In this document: positions 33,282-42,550 of the stretch, piece by piece
Layout of the letters: each line of letters begins with the position of its first letter
Numbering within the stretch: the first letter of the stretch is position 1
Position numbers and translations under genes: made by a program
NCBI GenBank assembly: GCA_944382705.1
Contig: CALWNE010000032.1
Location: forward strand, 38,420-102,419
Reading direction: 5' to 3'
Source: an uncultured Allofournierella sp.
GTDB lineage: Bacteria > Bacillota > Clostridia > Oscillospirales > Ruminococcaceae
Length of the DNA stretch: 64,000 nt
The notes under the pieces: generated by a model
The model's database searches: none
What the model was told of the DNA's origin: nothing
What the model saw: the letters and a program-made list of their open reading frames with translations, nothing else

Positions 33282-34085
33282 ATGAATCACCACACCGCCG
33301 CTTTGCTGGGCACCGCTGCGTTCGGTGCAGCCGCAGGCGCTGCACTGGGCTATTACGCCCATTTTGTGGAACCAGAAGGGCTTACCATCCAAAGGCCTGC
33401 TCTGGCTAAGCGCCCCCCTGTACGCACCCTGTTTTTTTCGGATGCACATCTGGGCCCCATGTACCACCCTTCTCACCTGGAACATCTGGTGGACGCCATC
33501 AATGCCCAGCAGCCCCAGCTGGTGCTGTTTGGCGGCGATTTTTTTGCTAAGTTCCTGCGGGACGCCCATATGCTCCCCTTCCCCTGGCTTGCCCAGCAGC
33601 TAAGCCGCATCCAGGCTTCTTTGGGCAAATATGCTGTGTGGGGCAACCATGATGTACGCCAGGGCGCCGCCCCCTTTTACCGGATGCTGATGGAGCACGG
33701 CGGCTTTACCCCCCTGTGGGACAAAATTGTTCAGCCCGCTCCCGGCATTGCCATCTGTGGCCTTGCGCCCTATTCCGACGGAAAGATCTTGCGCCAGATG
33801 CCCACCGAAGGCTGGCGGGTCTGCCTGTGCCATATGCCGGATAAGGCACGCTACCTGAACCTTCGGCAGGTAGACCTGATGCTTTCCGGCCACAGCCATG
33901 GCGGGCAGATTACACTTCCGGTGCTCACCTCCATGATTCTGCCTCCCGGAGGCAAGATGTACCCTTATGGGCTGTACCAGCCACAGACCGGCCGCAAAGC
34001 ACAGCTGTTTGTAAGCCGTGGCATTGGCATGAGCGGTGTCCCCTTCCGGTTGCTGAACCCGCCCGAACTGGTGGTTTTCGAGTAA
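33282..34085 (+). CDS. Membrane-anchored metallophosphoesterase (YkuE-like)
   Basis: A 267-residue protein with an N-terminal hydrophobic segment (about 5-25) and a calcineurin-like phosphoesterase domain: FFSDAHLG (DxH), FGGDF (GD), VWGNHDV (GNHD), then LCHMPD and LSGHSHGGQI (GHxH). These are the dimetal ligands. YkuE-type enzymes act outside the membrane on phosphoester or lipid substrates; the exact substrate is unknown. The start at 33282 follows AAAGGA; the longer frame runs through the promoter and terminator and is not credible. Confidence 0.9.
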   Translation: MNHHTAALLGTAAFGAAAGAALGYYAHFVEPEGLTIQRPALAKRPPVRTLFFSDAHLGPMYHPSHLEHLVDAINAQQPQLVLFGGDFFAKFLRDAHMLPFPWLAQQLSRIQASLGKYAVWGNHDVRQGAAPFYRMLMEHGGFTPLWDKIVQPAPGIAICGLAPYSDGKILRQMPTEGWRVCLCHMPDKARYLNLRQVDLMLSGHSHGGQITLPVLTSMILPPGGKMYPYGLYQPQTGRKAQLFVSRGIGMSGVPFRLLNPPELVVFE

Positions 34086-34144
34086 TCTTTTATTTATTTT
34101 TTTACAGTTTGTATATTTAATTTTAAGCGAAAGGAGCTGTTCCT

Positions 34145-34684
34145 ATGAAGCAACGCACCCGATCCATCACCTTTGGGGGCCTATTCCTGGCTTTGGCCCT
34201 ATTTCTGCCTTTTGTTACAGGTCAGATTCCTCAAATTGGCAAGATGCTCAGTCCCATGCACCTGCCCATTATGCTGTGCGGCTTTGTATGCGGCGGCCCC
34301 ATGGGCCTGGCCCTGGGCTTTATTGCTCCCCTGCTGCGCAGCGTGCTGTTTGGTATGCCTGTACTTTATCCCACCGCCCTTTCCATGGCCTTTGAGCTGG
34401 CTGCCTACGGCTTTTTCTGCGGCCTGTTCTGGAAGCTGCTGTGCCGGGTGCTGGGGGATATTCCCGCCCTGTACGGTGCCCTGGTTCTGGCCATGCTGGC
34501 AGGCCGTGCCGTGTGGGGCATTTCCCAGGTGATTTTGCTGGGCATTGGTCACAATGGCTTTACCTGGGCCGCCTTCCTGTCCGGCGCATTCATCAACGCT
34601 GTGCCCGCTATTGTGATGCAGCTGCTTCTGGTTCCCCATCTCACCCTGGCCCTCAGGCGGGTGGGGCTGGGGGCCCGTGTATGA
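34145..34684 (+). CDS. ECF transporter S component
   Basis: A 179-residue membrane protein with about six hydrophobic segments. The N-terminal GGLFLALALFLPFV, the SPMHLPIMLCGFVCGGPMG stretch and the PTALSMAFELAAYGF region are typical of vitamin-binding S subunits of energy-coupling factor transporters. No EcfA or EcfT gene is nearby, so it would share a general energising module (group II). The substrate is not readable. It is translationally coupled (ATGA) to a small kinase gene, which suggests that the imported compound is phosphorylated on entry. Confidence 0.83.
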   Translation: MKQRTRSITFGGLFLALALFLPFVTGQIPQIGKMLSPMHLPIMLCGFVCGGPMGLALGFIAPLLRSVLFGMPVLYPTALSMAFELAAYGFFCGLFWKLLCRVLGDIPALYGALVLAMLAGRAVWGISQVILLGIGHNGFTWAAFLSGAFINAVPAIVMQLLLVPHLTLALRRVGLGARV

Positions 34685-35283
34685 TGCATCCGGTCAAATC
34701 CATTGCTTTGGAGCAGCTGCCGGCCCTGATTGCCCAGGCCAAAGAGCAGCAAAGCACCGGGCAGCGACTGTGCGTCGTGCTGGACGGCTTTGCCGCCGCT
34801 GGCAAAACCACCGTAGCCGCCGCACTCAGCCGCCAGCTGAAGGCCCCTGTGGTACATATGGATGACTTTTTTCTGCCGCCGGAGCTGCGCACCGCCCAGC
34901 GGCTGAGCCAGCCCGGCGGTAATGTGCATTACGAGCGGTTTCGGCAGCAGGTGGCTCCCTGGCTTCATACGCCCACCGCCTTTTGCTACCAGCGGTTCGA
35001 CTGCCGCCAGATGGCCCTCACCGAAACGGTGGAAATTCCCGCCAGTTCCATCATTCTGGTGGAAGGCGCCTATGGGCTTTTGCCTGCCTGTGGTGCGCTG
35101 CCGGATCTCTCGGTGCTGTTCACCATCTCCCCTAGCTTGCAGCAAAAACGAATCTTAGCCCGCAATGGTCCGGATGGCTGGCAGCAGTTCCGCCACCGGT
35201 GGATTCCCCTGGAGCAGGCCTATGCAAACGCCTACCATCTGGAGCGCCAAGTGGACTATCTGGTTTGCGCCCAGCAAGAATGA
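34681..35283 (+). CDS. Uridine-kinase-like P-loop kinase
   Basis: A 200-residue cytosolic kinase. P-loop VLDGFAAAGKTTVAAAL, MDDFFLP (the catalytic DD of the uridine/pantothenate kinase group), GNVHYERF, a VEGAYGLLP Walker B, and RNGPDGWQQFRHRWIPLE near the lid. It is a small nucleoside/vitamin kinase of the Udk/phosphoribulokinase superfamily. The true start is the ATG at 34681 that overlaps the stop of the ECF S gene. The substrate is probably what the S component binds, as inference; the open frame upstream of the start is only a shadow of that gene. Confidence 0.85.
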   Translation: MMHPVKSIALEQLPALIAQAKEQQSTGQRLCVVLDGFAAAGKTTVAAALSRQLKAPVVHMDDFFLPPELRTAQRLSQPGGNVHYERFRQQVAPWLHTPTAFCYQRFDCRQMALTETVEIPASSIILVEGAYGLLPACGALPDLSVLFTISPSLQQKRILARNGPDGWQQFRHRWIPLEQAYANAYHLERQVDYLVCAQQE

Positions 35284-35289
35284 CACAAA

Positions 35290-35331
35290 TAAAAAAAGCC
35301 CTGTTTCTTGCGGAAACAGGGCTTTTTTTAA
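35290..35331. terminator. Terminator after the kinase gene
   Basis: AAAAAAGCCCTGTTTC pairs with GAAACAGGGCTTTTTT over a 5-nt loop; usable on both strands, as the next gene converges. Confidence 0.9.
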
Positions 35332-35360
35332 CTTGCAGCGATAGAATTTTTTTAAAACGG

Positions 35361-35900
35361 TTATACACCCGTTTGGAAAGTTTCCTGGCTTTGCTGGCTG
35401 TTGTTTTCCTGCTCGGCCTGGGCTTGCCGCTGACGCTTGAACAGGGCAACTTTTTCCTTCATATCAAAGCTCAGGCCTGCATCACCAAAGGTATCCTCAC
35501 CGGGCATATGGGCGCCAAAGGCAGGCACAAACAGGTACTTGCGAATAACAAAGATCAGCAAGATGGCCACAATGCTAATGAGATTTTCCGCTGGGGTGGT
35601 GTGCTCCACCACCATCTGGCGGGCAATGGCAAACAACAGCACCTCAATGGCACTGCCCGGGCTGTGCTTAGCCAGCATCTTTACAAACTCAATGCCAATA
35701 ATCACATTGAATGCATTGCGCAGGAACATATCAAAAGCATCGTTTAAATCAGGCGATACTGCTATAGCAATCAGTTCCACGCCAACCCGCAAACCTGCTG
35801 CAACGGTGGAAATCAGCACTAACACTGCTATAATGGTTTCCAGAAAGCTGGCTGCCTTGGCTACGGTCTGACGAAATGTAATCAAACGATTTTTACGCAT
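35361..35900 (-). CDS. PsiE-like four-helix membrane protein
   Basis: A 179-residue protein with four hydrophobic segments (about 20-45, 60-82, 86-110, 115-135) and a charged Gln-rich cytoplasmic tail. The middle, with FLRNAFNVIIGIEFVKML and LFAIARQMVVEH, resembles the phosphate-starvation-inducible PsiE family, whose function is unknown. The start at 35900 follows AAGGAGG; the tail is low in complexity (Gln/Glu). It is 38 bp from the exonuclease gene on the same strand and may share its transcript. Confidence 0.7.
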   Translation of the reverse strand: MRKNRLITFRQTVAKAASFLETIIAVLVLISTVAAGLRVGVELIAIAVSPDLNDAFDMFLRNAFNVIIGIEFVKMLAKHSPGSAIEVLLFAIARQMVVEHTTPAENLISIVAILLIFVIRKYLFVPAFGAHMPGEDTFGDAGLSFDMKEKVALFKRQRQAQAEQENNSQQSQETFQTGV

Positions 35901-35938
35901 GGATGGCGTCCTCCTTATTAGCACAATTCAGGGGGGTG

Positions 35939-36931
35939 TCATCGACCGGCGTTCCGCACTCGTTCCAGTGCCTCTGCGGCCTCTCGTTCCTTTTTACGGC
36001 GAGCTCGTTCCAGCGCCGCCCGTTTTTCCTTGTTCCACTTGGCCTCCATTCCCTGATCTGCCGGTTCCACACAGCGGCCAAACAGATAATTCAGCCCGTC
36101 ACTCCTCATTCGCCGCAGCCAAATCATGGCCGGGCCATGCTCAGCACAGCAGCCCATGCTGTACAGGCTATTGTTGCCCTTGCGCAGCCAAACCTCCTGG
36201 TCGTCCAGCTGCAAAGGCTGGCCGCACTGGGAGCAAAATGCGCCCTGTAAATCCGGGGTGAGCCAGGCTTCCCCGTCCACCAGGCCACGCCAGTAGGTAA
36301 GGCCCTGCCGGTTTTTATCCGCCGGGCAGAGCAGCTGGGCCAGCTGCTGTTCCTCGGTGGGGTAGCTTTCCAGACCCTGTTCCAGGTCCACAAAGGTGCA
36401 CACCTGGGCGGTATACACCGCATCGCTGAGGGCATCGTGAAAAGCACCCTCCTTGGGCAGACCCAACCGTTCCACCACCGCTTCCAGGGTCATGCTCTCC
36501 CCTTCCTGCCGGGGACGCTGGGCGGTAAAAATACGCTGTACATCGTACCAGCGGCGGGGCCAGGCTTCCTGCAGGCCGCAAAGCACCAGATTTTGTTTCA
36601 GCACCGGTACATCGTCCTGCCCCCATTCCCCCAGGGCAGCATCCGGTCCGCACCAGTCCATAAACTGCTGCAATCCCTCCCGGATGGGCACGCCGTTTTC
36701 CAGGTCGGCCTGTGTCAGACCGGTAACCTTGGCCACATGGTGGTGCAGTTTGGGAAAAATACGGGGCTTGAGATTGATGGAAAACCGCTCTTTCAGCTGG
36801 CCATCCACCATGCGCACCGCACCAATCTGGATGATTTCGCCCCGCAGCAGCTGCTGGGTGCCCTTATAATCGAAGTGCTTGGGCTGGTAGCCCATATTCC
36901 ACTCCATATCAAATACAATCAATTCTGCCAT
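35939..36931 (-). CDS. DEDDh 3'-5' exonuclease with C-terminal zinc-ribbon-like tail
   Basis: A 330-residue protein. The N-terminal DnaQ-like exonuclease has all five signature residues: DMEW (motif I), HHHVAKVTGLTQADLENG, WGQDDVPVL (motif II) and FHDALSDAVYTA (DEDDh motif III). It resembles the KapD/ERI-1 group acting on RNA or DNA ends. After residue 235 it has CSQCGQPL and a later CCAEHG, a possible Zn ribbon, then a basic coiled tail (KEKRAALERARRKKERE) suited to nucleic acid binding. The substrate is not known. Confidence 0.85.
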   Translation of the reverse strand: MAELIVFDMEWNMGYQPKHFDYKGTQQLLRGEIIQIGAVRMVDGQLKERFSINLKPRIFPKLHHHVAKVTGLTQADLENGVPIREGLQQFMDWCGPDAALGEWGQDDVPVLKQNLVLCGLQEAWPRRWYDVQRIFTAQRPRQEGESMTLEAVVERLGLPKEGAFHDALSDAVYTAQVCTFVDLEQGLESYPTEEQQLAQLLCPADKNRQGLTYWRGLVDGEAWLTPDLQGAFCSQCGQPLQLDDQEVWLRKGNNSLYSMGCCAEHGPAMIWLRRMRSDGLNYLFGRCVEPADQGMEAKWNKEKRAALERARRKKEREAAEALERVRNAGR

Positions 36932-36955
36932 ACCGACAGTATTCCTTTCTTTGGT

Positions 36956-38290
36956 TCAGCGTACACCTGGCAGACTTTCCTCCTGCCAGGACCGAAGCTG
37001 ACTCACAGGCTCCTGCACCGGGGCATCCGCCAGGGGTTTGTCGGCCTGTTCCAGCCGTTCTCTGCCCACGCTGATCATCAGCTTAATGCGGTTTTCCTGG
37101 TTAACAGGGGTTGCGCTGGGGTCGTAATCGATGGGGGTAATATTTGCATTGGGGTAAATTGCCCGAATGCGGCTAATCATGCCTTTGCCGCAGATGTGAT
37201 TGGGCAGGCATCCAAAGGGCTGGGCACACACGATGTTTTCGTATCCGCTGGTAACCAGCTCCACCATCTCGGCTGTCAGCAGCCAGCCTTCGCCCATCTT
37301 GTTGCCCCGGCTGATGATGCCGTCTGCCATGGTGCGCAGTTCCAAAAACCGTGCCGGTGCATGAAAACCAGCCTCGCGCATTGCCTGGCACATGGCCTGT
37401 TCAAAGCCGTCCAGATAATGCAAAATGGCTTCGCTGCCCAAAATGCTGGCTGCATTGCCGCCATAAAAGCGCACCGTATCGCCCATATTGCTGATGCAGT
37501 AGCACACAAATCCCAGCAGGCCGGGCAGGTTTACCTCGCAGTCCTGGCTGGCCAAAAAGGCTTCCAGGTCGTTGTTGCCCAAGGGGGAGTATTTTACATA
37601 AATCTCACCCACAATACCCACCTTTACCTTGGGTGTGCGAACCACCTCGATGGCGGCAAAGTCCTGGGCAATCTGCTCAAAGGTCTTTTTCATCTCCCGG
37701 CCGGTAAAGCCCTTATCCTGCAAAAACCACTGGCAGATGGTATCCACCCATTTCTGGGCCAGATCCTGTGCCTTGCCAGGCTCCACCTGATAGGGCGAAA
37801 CCTGGTTGCGCAGTGCCATAATCAGGTCACCATAAAAGACGGCCGCTATCGCCTTGCGCATCACCGGCACACTCAGCCGAAAGCCGGAGTCCTTTTCCAG
37901 CCCGGAAAAGTTCAGACTGGCCACCGGAATGTGGCCATACCCCGCCCGCTGCAAGGCTTTGCGCAGCAGATGGATGTAGTTGGAGGCCCGGCATCCGCCG
38001 CCTGTTTGGGTAATCAGCAGAGCGGTGCGGTCCAAATCGTACTGGCCGCTTTGCAGGGCATCCAAAAACTGGCCAATTACCAGCAGGGCCGGATAGCAGG
38101 TATCGTTGTGCACATACCGCAGGCCCAGCTGTGCCACCTGGCTGCCGCAGTTGCCCAGCACCTCCACCTTGTAGCCATCCCGTTCCAGCGCTGCGGCAAT
38201 CATAGCAAAATGCAGCGGCAGCATATTGGGAATCAAAATCGTGTGGGTGGATTTCATCTCTGGGGTAAAACGGGGATAGGTTTGTTCCAT
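36956..38290 (-). CDS. 2-hydroxyacyl-CoA dehydratase-like protein (C-terminal part of split activase system)
   Basis: A 444-residue protein of the HgdB/HgdC-like family (2-hydroxyglutaryl-CoA dehydratase D-component fold). It has NDTCYPALLVIGQFLDAL, TQTGGGCRASNYIHLLRKAL and CAQPFGCLPNHICGKG, whose Cys residues can hold a 4Fe-4S cluster. In many Clostridia this segment is the C-terminal third of a protein of about 1,400 residues; here it is a separate gene 4 bp after the activase gene, with GGGGGAG as ribosome site overlapping the activase stop. Probably works with that protein in ATP-driven electron transfer; the substrate is unknown. Confidence 0.82.
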   Translation of the reverse strand: MEQTYPRFTPEMKSTHTILIPNMLPLHFAMIAAALERDGYKVEVLGNCGSQVAQLGLRYVHNDTCYPALLVIGQFLDALQSGQYDLDRTALLITQTGGGCRASNYIHLLRKALQRAGYGHIPVASLNFSGLEKDSGFRLSVPVMRKAIAAVFYGDLIMALRNQVSPYQVEPGKAQDLAQKWVDTICQWFLQDKGFTGREMKKTFEQIAQDFAAIEVVRTPKVKVGIVGEIYVKYSPLGNNDLEAFLASQDCEVNLPGLLGFVCYCISNMGDTVRFYGGNAASILGSEAILHYLDGFEQAMCQAMREAGFHAPARFLELRTMADGIISRGNKMGEGWLLTAEMVELVTSGYENIVCAQPFGCLPNHICGKGMISRIRAIYPNANITPIDYDPSATPVNQENRIKLMISVGRERLEQADKPLADAPVQEPVSQLRSWQEESLPGVR

Positions 38291-38294
38291 GGTG

Positions 38295-41216
38295 TTACTC
38301 CCCCTTTTGGTTCTGTTTTTCGTCCAGGGCGGCAAACAGGCTGCGAAGCCGGATATTCACCGCACCCAGGTTTGTAATTTCGTCAATTTTCAGCTGGGTG
38401 TACAGTTTGCCGCCCTGCTGCAAAATCTCCTTGGTTTCGTCGCTGGTAATGGCATCCAGACCGCAGCCAAAGCTCACCAGATGCACAAGATCCATATCCG
38501 GCTGGGTGGTACAGTAGCGGGCTGCTGCATACAGCCGGGAGTGGTAGGTCCACTGGTTCAGGACGGTGGTGGCAAATTTAGGGGTATGCCATGCCACACT
38601 GTCCTCGGTCACTACCGCCGCACCATGCCGCACCAGCAGGGCATCAATGCCGTGGTTTACTTCCGGGTCAACATGGTAGGGGCGGCCTGCCAGCACAATG
38701 ATACGCTGGCCGTTTTTGCGGGCGGCGGCAATGATTTCCTCGCCCTTTTGCCGCACGCGCTCCATGTGGGCATTGTATTCCAGATAAGCCATATCCGCTG
38801 CACGGTCCACCTGGCTGCGGTTCAAATCCGGCCAGCGGCTGTGCAAAATGGAGTAAATCTTCTTTTTAAAGTCCTTGGGGCGATGCAGTCCCACATAATC
38901 GTTGATGAAGTCTACCCCTTCCAGCTCCGGGCAGTTTACCGCCAGAACCTCCGGGTAGTAGGCCACCACCGGGCAGTTATAATGATTATCGCCCAGGTGT
39001 TCATCCATGTTATAGCTCATGCAGGGGTAAAAGATGGTTTTTACCCCCATATCGGCCAAGGCTCGAATGTGGCCGTGGGCCATCTTTGCAGGAAAGCACA
39101 CCGTATCGCTGGGAATGCTTGCCTGCCCCTTGATGTAAAGTTCCCGGCTGGAACGAGGGCTGGTAACCACCGAAAAGCCCAGGCTGGTAAAAAAGGTATG
39201 CCAGAAGGGCAGCAGTTCATACAGATTCAGGCACATGGGCAGGCCAATCACGCCCCGTACCGCCGGGCCTGGCTTGTAGCCGGCCAAAAGCTGCTGCTTG
39301 TATTCGTAAAGGTTCAACCCCTCTGCCGCAGCCCGGCCATTCACCGGCCGTTCACACCGGTTACCGCTAATGAGCTTGCGGCCTCCGCTGAACTGGTTAA
39401 CGGTAAGCTGGCAGTGGTTGGTACAAAGATTGCACTGGACATTCCGGGCCTTTTGGGTAAATTCCTCCAGCTCCTGCTGGTTCAGCATGGTGCTCTTTTG
39501 GCCGGGTTTTGCCTGGCTCTTGCCGTAGAGGGCTGCACCGAAGGCTCCCATCAAACCGGCAATATCCGGCCGGATAACCTCCACCCCCATCTCCTGCTCA
39601 AAGGCACGGAGTACAGCTTCGTTGTAGAAGGTACCCCCCTGCACCACAATGTGGCGGCCCAGCTCCTGGGGACTGGCGGCACGAATTACCTTGTAGATGG
39701 CGTTTTTAACCACACTGATGGAAAGACCTGCCGAGATATTGGCAATGGAAGCACCGTCCTTTTGGGCCTGCTTTACGCTGGAGTTCATAAACACGGTGCA
39801 TCGGCTGCCCAAATCCACCGGTTTGTCTGCAAACAGACCCAGAGCGGCAAACTCCTTCACATCGTAGCCCAGCGCCTGGGCAAAGGTCTGCAAAAAGCTG
39901 CCACAGCCGCTGGAACAGGCTTCGTTCAAAAAGATGTCGCTGATGGCCTGGTCCTCGATTTTGAAGCACTTCATGTCCTGGCCGCCAATGTCAATGATAA
40001 AATCTACCTGGGGCAAAAAATGCCGGGCAGCGGTAAAATGCGCCACCGTTTCCACCACGCCCAGGTCTCCCCGGAAGGCTTCCTTCACCAGCTCCTCACC
40101 GTAGCCGGTACTGGTCAGGCTTTTTACCTCCAGCTGGGGATGCTTTTGGTACAGCTCCAGCAGCACCTTGCGGATGAGGGGCAGCGGATTTCCCAGGTTG
40201 GGCTGATAATCGGTGTACAGCAGGTTGCAGTCCTCATCAATCACAGCCACCTTCACGGTGGTGGAACCGGAATCCACACCAATGTGCACCGGGCCGCACT
40301 GGGCGCCAAAAGGCTTGTGGGGCACGCTTGCTTTTAAATGCCTGGCGTGAAATTCCTCGTATTCCTGCTGGTTTGTAAACAAAGGGGGCTGGCTGGCATA
40401 GCTGCCGCTTAAATCCACCCCGCCTATCGCCTGGGCCACCTGGCCGCAATCCAGCTGTTTGTCTGCATAAAAGGCTGCACCCATGGCCACAAAATGCAGG
40501 CTGTGCTCCGGGCACAGCCCTTGCAGACCAAGGGTTTTATCAAAGCTTTGCCGCAGCACGCTGTTAAAAGTAAGGGGCCCGCCCAGGTACAGCACCTTGC
40601 CGCCAATCACACGGCCCTGGGCAAGGCCTGCAATGGTCTGGTTGACCACTGCCTGGTAAATGCTGGCGGCAATATCCCCTGCTGATGCGCCTTGGTTAAT
40701 CAGGGGCTGAATGTCGCTCTTTGCAAACACGCCGCAGCGGCTGGCAATGGTGTAAGTCTTGGTGGCCTGTGCTGCCGCCTGGTTCAGTTCTTCCGGGCTC
40801 ATCTTCAGCAGGGTGGCCATCTGGTCAATGAACGCACCGGTGCCTCCGGCGCAGCTGCCGTTCATGCGCACCTCGGTGCCGCCGGTCAAAAACAGGATTT
40901 TCGCATCCTCGCCGCCCAGCTCAATCACCACATCGGCACCGGGCGCCAGCCGATTGGCGGCCACACGAGTGGCAAATACCTCCTGCACAAAGGGCACACC
41001 GCAGCTGTCTGCCAAACCCATGCCCGCCGAGCCAGAGATAGCCAGGTAGGCCGGTTGGCCCTTCAACTGTTCCTCATGAAGACGCTGCAACAGCTCCTGT
41101 GCTTTTTCTGCAATGTGGCTGCCGTGCCGCTCGTAGGTGTCAAACACTACCTGATCCTGTTCGTTCAATACAACACACTTAATGGTAGTGGAACCAATAT
41201 CCAATCCTACTCGCAT
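38295..41216 (-). CDS. Acyl-CoA dehydratase activase (two BadF/BcrA-type ATPase domains plus DUF2229)
   Basis: A 973-residue protein. Two ASKHA-type ATPase domains: the first starts VGLDIGSTTIKCVVL and has NGSCAGGTGAFIDQMA; the second starts IGVDSGSTTVKVAVID and has NEACSSGCGSFLQTFA. The Cys in each helix-cluster-helix motif would ligate a 4Fe-4S cluster at the dimer interface, as in the 2-hydroxyglutaryl-CoA dehydratase activator. From about residue 625 comes a DUF2229 region with CNLCTNHCQLTV, which may bind a further cluster. The family uses ATP to fire low-potential electrons into a dehydratase or similar partner. The substrate is unknown; there is no hydroxyacyl-CoA pathway nearby. Confidence 0.88.
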   Translation of the reverse strand: MRVGLDIGSTTIKCVVLNEQDQVVFDTYERHGSHIAEKAQELLQRLHEEQLKGQPAYLAISGSAGMGLADSCGVPFVQEVFATRVAANRLAPGADVVIELGGEDAKILFLTGGTEVRMNGSCAGGTGAFIDQMATLLKMSPEELNQAAAQATKTYTIASRCGVFAKSDIQPLINQGASAGDIAASIYQAVVNQTIAGLAQGRVIGGKVLYLGGPLTFNSVLRQSFDKTLGLQGLCPEHSLHFVAMGAAFYADKQLDCGQVAQAIGGVDLSGSYASQPPLFTNQQEYEEFHARHLKASVPHKPFGAQCGPVHIGVDSGSTTVKVAVIDEDCNLLYTDYQPNLGNPLPLIRKVLLELYQKHPQLEVKSLTSTGYGEELVKEAFRGDLGVVETVAHFTAARHFLPQVDFIIDIGGQDMKCFKIEDQAISDIFLNEACSSGCGSFLQTFAQALGYDVKEFAALGLFADKPVDLGSRCTVFMNSSVKQAQKDGASIANISAGLSISVVKNAIYKVIRAASPQELGRHIVVQGGTFYNEAVLRAFEQEMGVEVIRPDIAGLMGAFGAALYGKSQAKPGQKSTMLNQQELEEFTQKARNVQCNLCTNHCQLTVNQFSGGRKLISGNRCERPVNGRAAAEGLNLYEYKQQLLAGYKPGPAVRGVIGLPMCLNLYELLPFWHTFFTSLGFSVVTSPRSSRELYIKGQASIPSDTVCFPAKMAHGHIRALADMGVKTIFYPCMSYNMDEHLGDNHYNCPVVAYYPEVLAVNCPELEGVDFINDYVGLHRPKDFKKKIYSILHSRWPDLNRSQVDRAADMAYLEYNAHMERVRQKGEEIIAAARKNGQRIIVLAGRPYHVDPEVNHGIDALLVRHGAAVVTEDSVAWHTPKFATTVLNQWTYHSRLYAAARYCTTQPDMDLVHLVSFGCGLDAITSDETKEILQQGGKLYTQLKIDEITNLGAVNIRLRSLFAALDEKQNQKGE

Positions 41217-41303
41217 GGAAATTACACTCCTTTTTGTATGCCAAGCAAAACAGCGCTTTCCCCAGTCCGGATGACGGGGCTGGCTGTGCAGGGAAAGGAG
41301 GCC

Positions 41304-42218
41304 TTACAAGGCCCGGAATCCCTTGCCTACAATTTCTGAAGAATTTACAATGGTCAAAAATGCGTGAGGGTCAACCCGGCGCAGGTGGTTGCGCAGCAGC
41401 ACAGCCTGGCGGCGGGTGAGCACAGTGGTAAACACCTGCTCCTTGCGGCCTGTGTAGGCACCCTCAGCCTCGTACACCGTGGCACTGCGGTTGAGGATAG
41501 TCAAAATAAATTCCTTTACATCCTGGGGGCAGCTGGTGATGATGGTAACCACCTTGCGCTGGTTCAGGCTTTCAATCACGCTGTCCACCATAAAAGCCTT
41601 GGCAAAGGTGCCCAGCGTACAATACAAACCAGTTGCAATGCCGTACAAGCCACCCGCCCACATGGCAATGACCAAATCCGACAGCAGCAGCGCCCTGCCA
41701 ATTTCCATGCTGGTGTACTTGGATAAAATCATCGCCACAATGTCTGTGCCGCCTGTGGAGGCCCCCACATTGAACACAATCGCACTGCCTGCGGCGGGCA
41801 GTGCAACCGCAAACACCAGCTCCAGCATTGTATCCTGGGTAAAGGGGGCATTCATGGGGATAATCGCCTCAAACAGGCTTACATAGGCGGAAAGCGCAAA
41901 CGAGGAGTAAATCGTAACGCCCATGGTTTTAACGCCCAAAAAGAACAGCCCCAGCACCACCAGAATGCCATTGATGATAAACAGCGCTCCGCCTACATTC
42001 ATGCCTGGCCATAGGGTAGCCATAATAATAGACATACCGCTGGTGCCGCCCATGGCAAAATGGTTGGGGGTTTTAAACAAGTGAATGCCCGCTGCGGTAA
42101 GCACCAATCCTAAATTCAACAAGCATGCATAGCGCACAAATTCCATGCCGGAAAGCTTTGTTTCGGGCAAAAAAGGGATTAGCTTGCGCCGTTTGGCGTC
42201 CTTGGAAGGCTGGTTCAT
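41304..42218 (-). CDS. YitT family membrane protein
   Basis: A 304-residue protein with five to six membrane segments (DUF161, FAMGGTSGMSIIMATLWPG; NVGASTGGTDIVAMILSKYT) followed by a cytosolic DUF2179 domain (VVTIITSCPQDVKEFI, VLTRRQAVLLRNHLRRVDP). Members are common in Firmicutes; function unknown. The Met at 42218 follows AAGGAGG with 9-bp spacing, so I prefer it over the upstream Met of the open frame. Confidence 0.9.
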   Translation of the reverse strand: MNQPSKDAKRRKLIPFLPETKLSGMEFVRYACLLNLGLVLTAAGIHLFKTPNHFAMGGTSGMSIIMATLWPGMNVGGALFIINGILVVLGLFFLGVKTMGVTIYSSFALSAYVSLFEAIIPMNAPFTQDTMLELVFAVALPAAGSAIVFNVGASTGGTDIVAMILSKYTSMEIGRALLLSDLVIAMWAGGLYGIATGLYCTLGTFAKAFMVDSVIESLNQRKVVTIITSCPQDVKEFILTILNRSATVYEAEGAYTGRKEQVFTTVLTRRQAVLLRNHLRRVDPHAFLTIVNSSEIVGKGFRAL

Positions 42219-42550
42219 GCTTAAATTTCCTCCTTGCTGCACGGCTGCACTCACAAAATGCCAGGCATTTGTAGCTGCCGGGCAAGCAAAAAGGTATTTT
42301 GCAAAAACAGTCGTTTGCTTTTTGAACCTGTCAAAAAGCCGCATCTTCTTACCTATTTAATCATATAATAGACAAATCTTCTTAAAGGTACCACACCCAG
42401 GCTTTTCTGTCAATGCTCACGGACACACTCTGCAAGCAGGCAGCAGTTTGTGTTTTTTATTGCAAAGCGCCGAAAAATCCTGTACAATAATACGATAAAG
42501 GCAACCATTGGGCCCTCCGGCCCTGTGTGAATAAAAGGAGCGAAACAAGC
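42219..42550. other. Divergent intergenic region between yitT-type gene and glnS
   Basis: 332 bp with no gene. It holds the glnS promoter and, on the other strand, AT-rich sequence near 42355-42380 that could provide a -10 for the YitT gene. No T-box leader was found before glnS. Confidence 0.6.
42460..42488 (+). promoter_or_regulatory. Sigma-A promoter of glnS
   Basis: TTGCAA (42460-42465) and TACAAT (42483-42488), 17-bp spacer; leader about 55 nt. Confidence 0.7.

Noticed and set aside
38289..40337. A 682-codon frame opposite the activase gene
   Set aside because: Shadow of the activase codons, no motif recognised.
42360..42550. T-box leader before glnS
   Set aside because: No T-box sequence or terminator/antiterminator pair; the leader is only about 55 nt.
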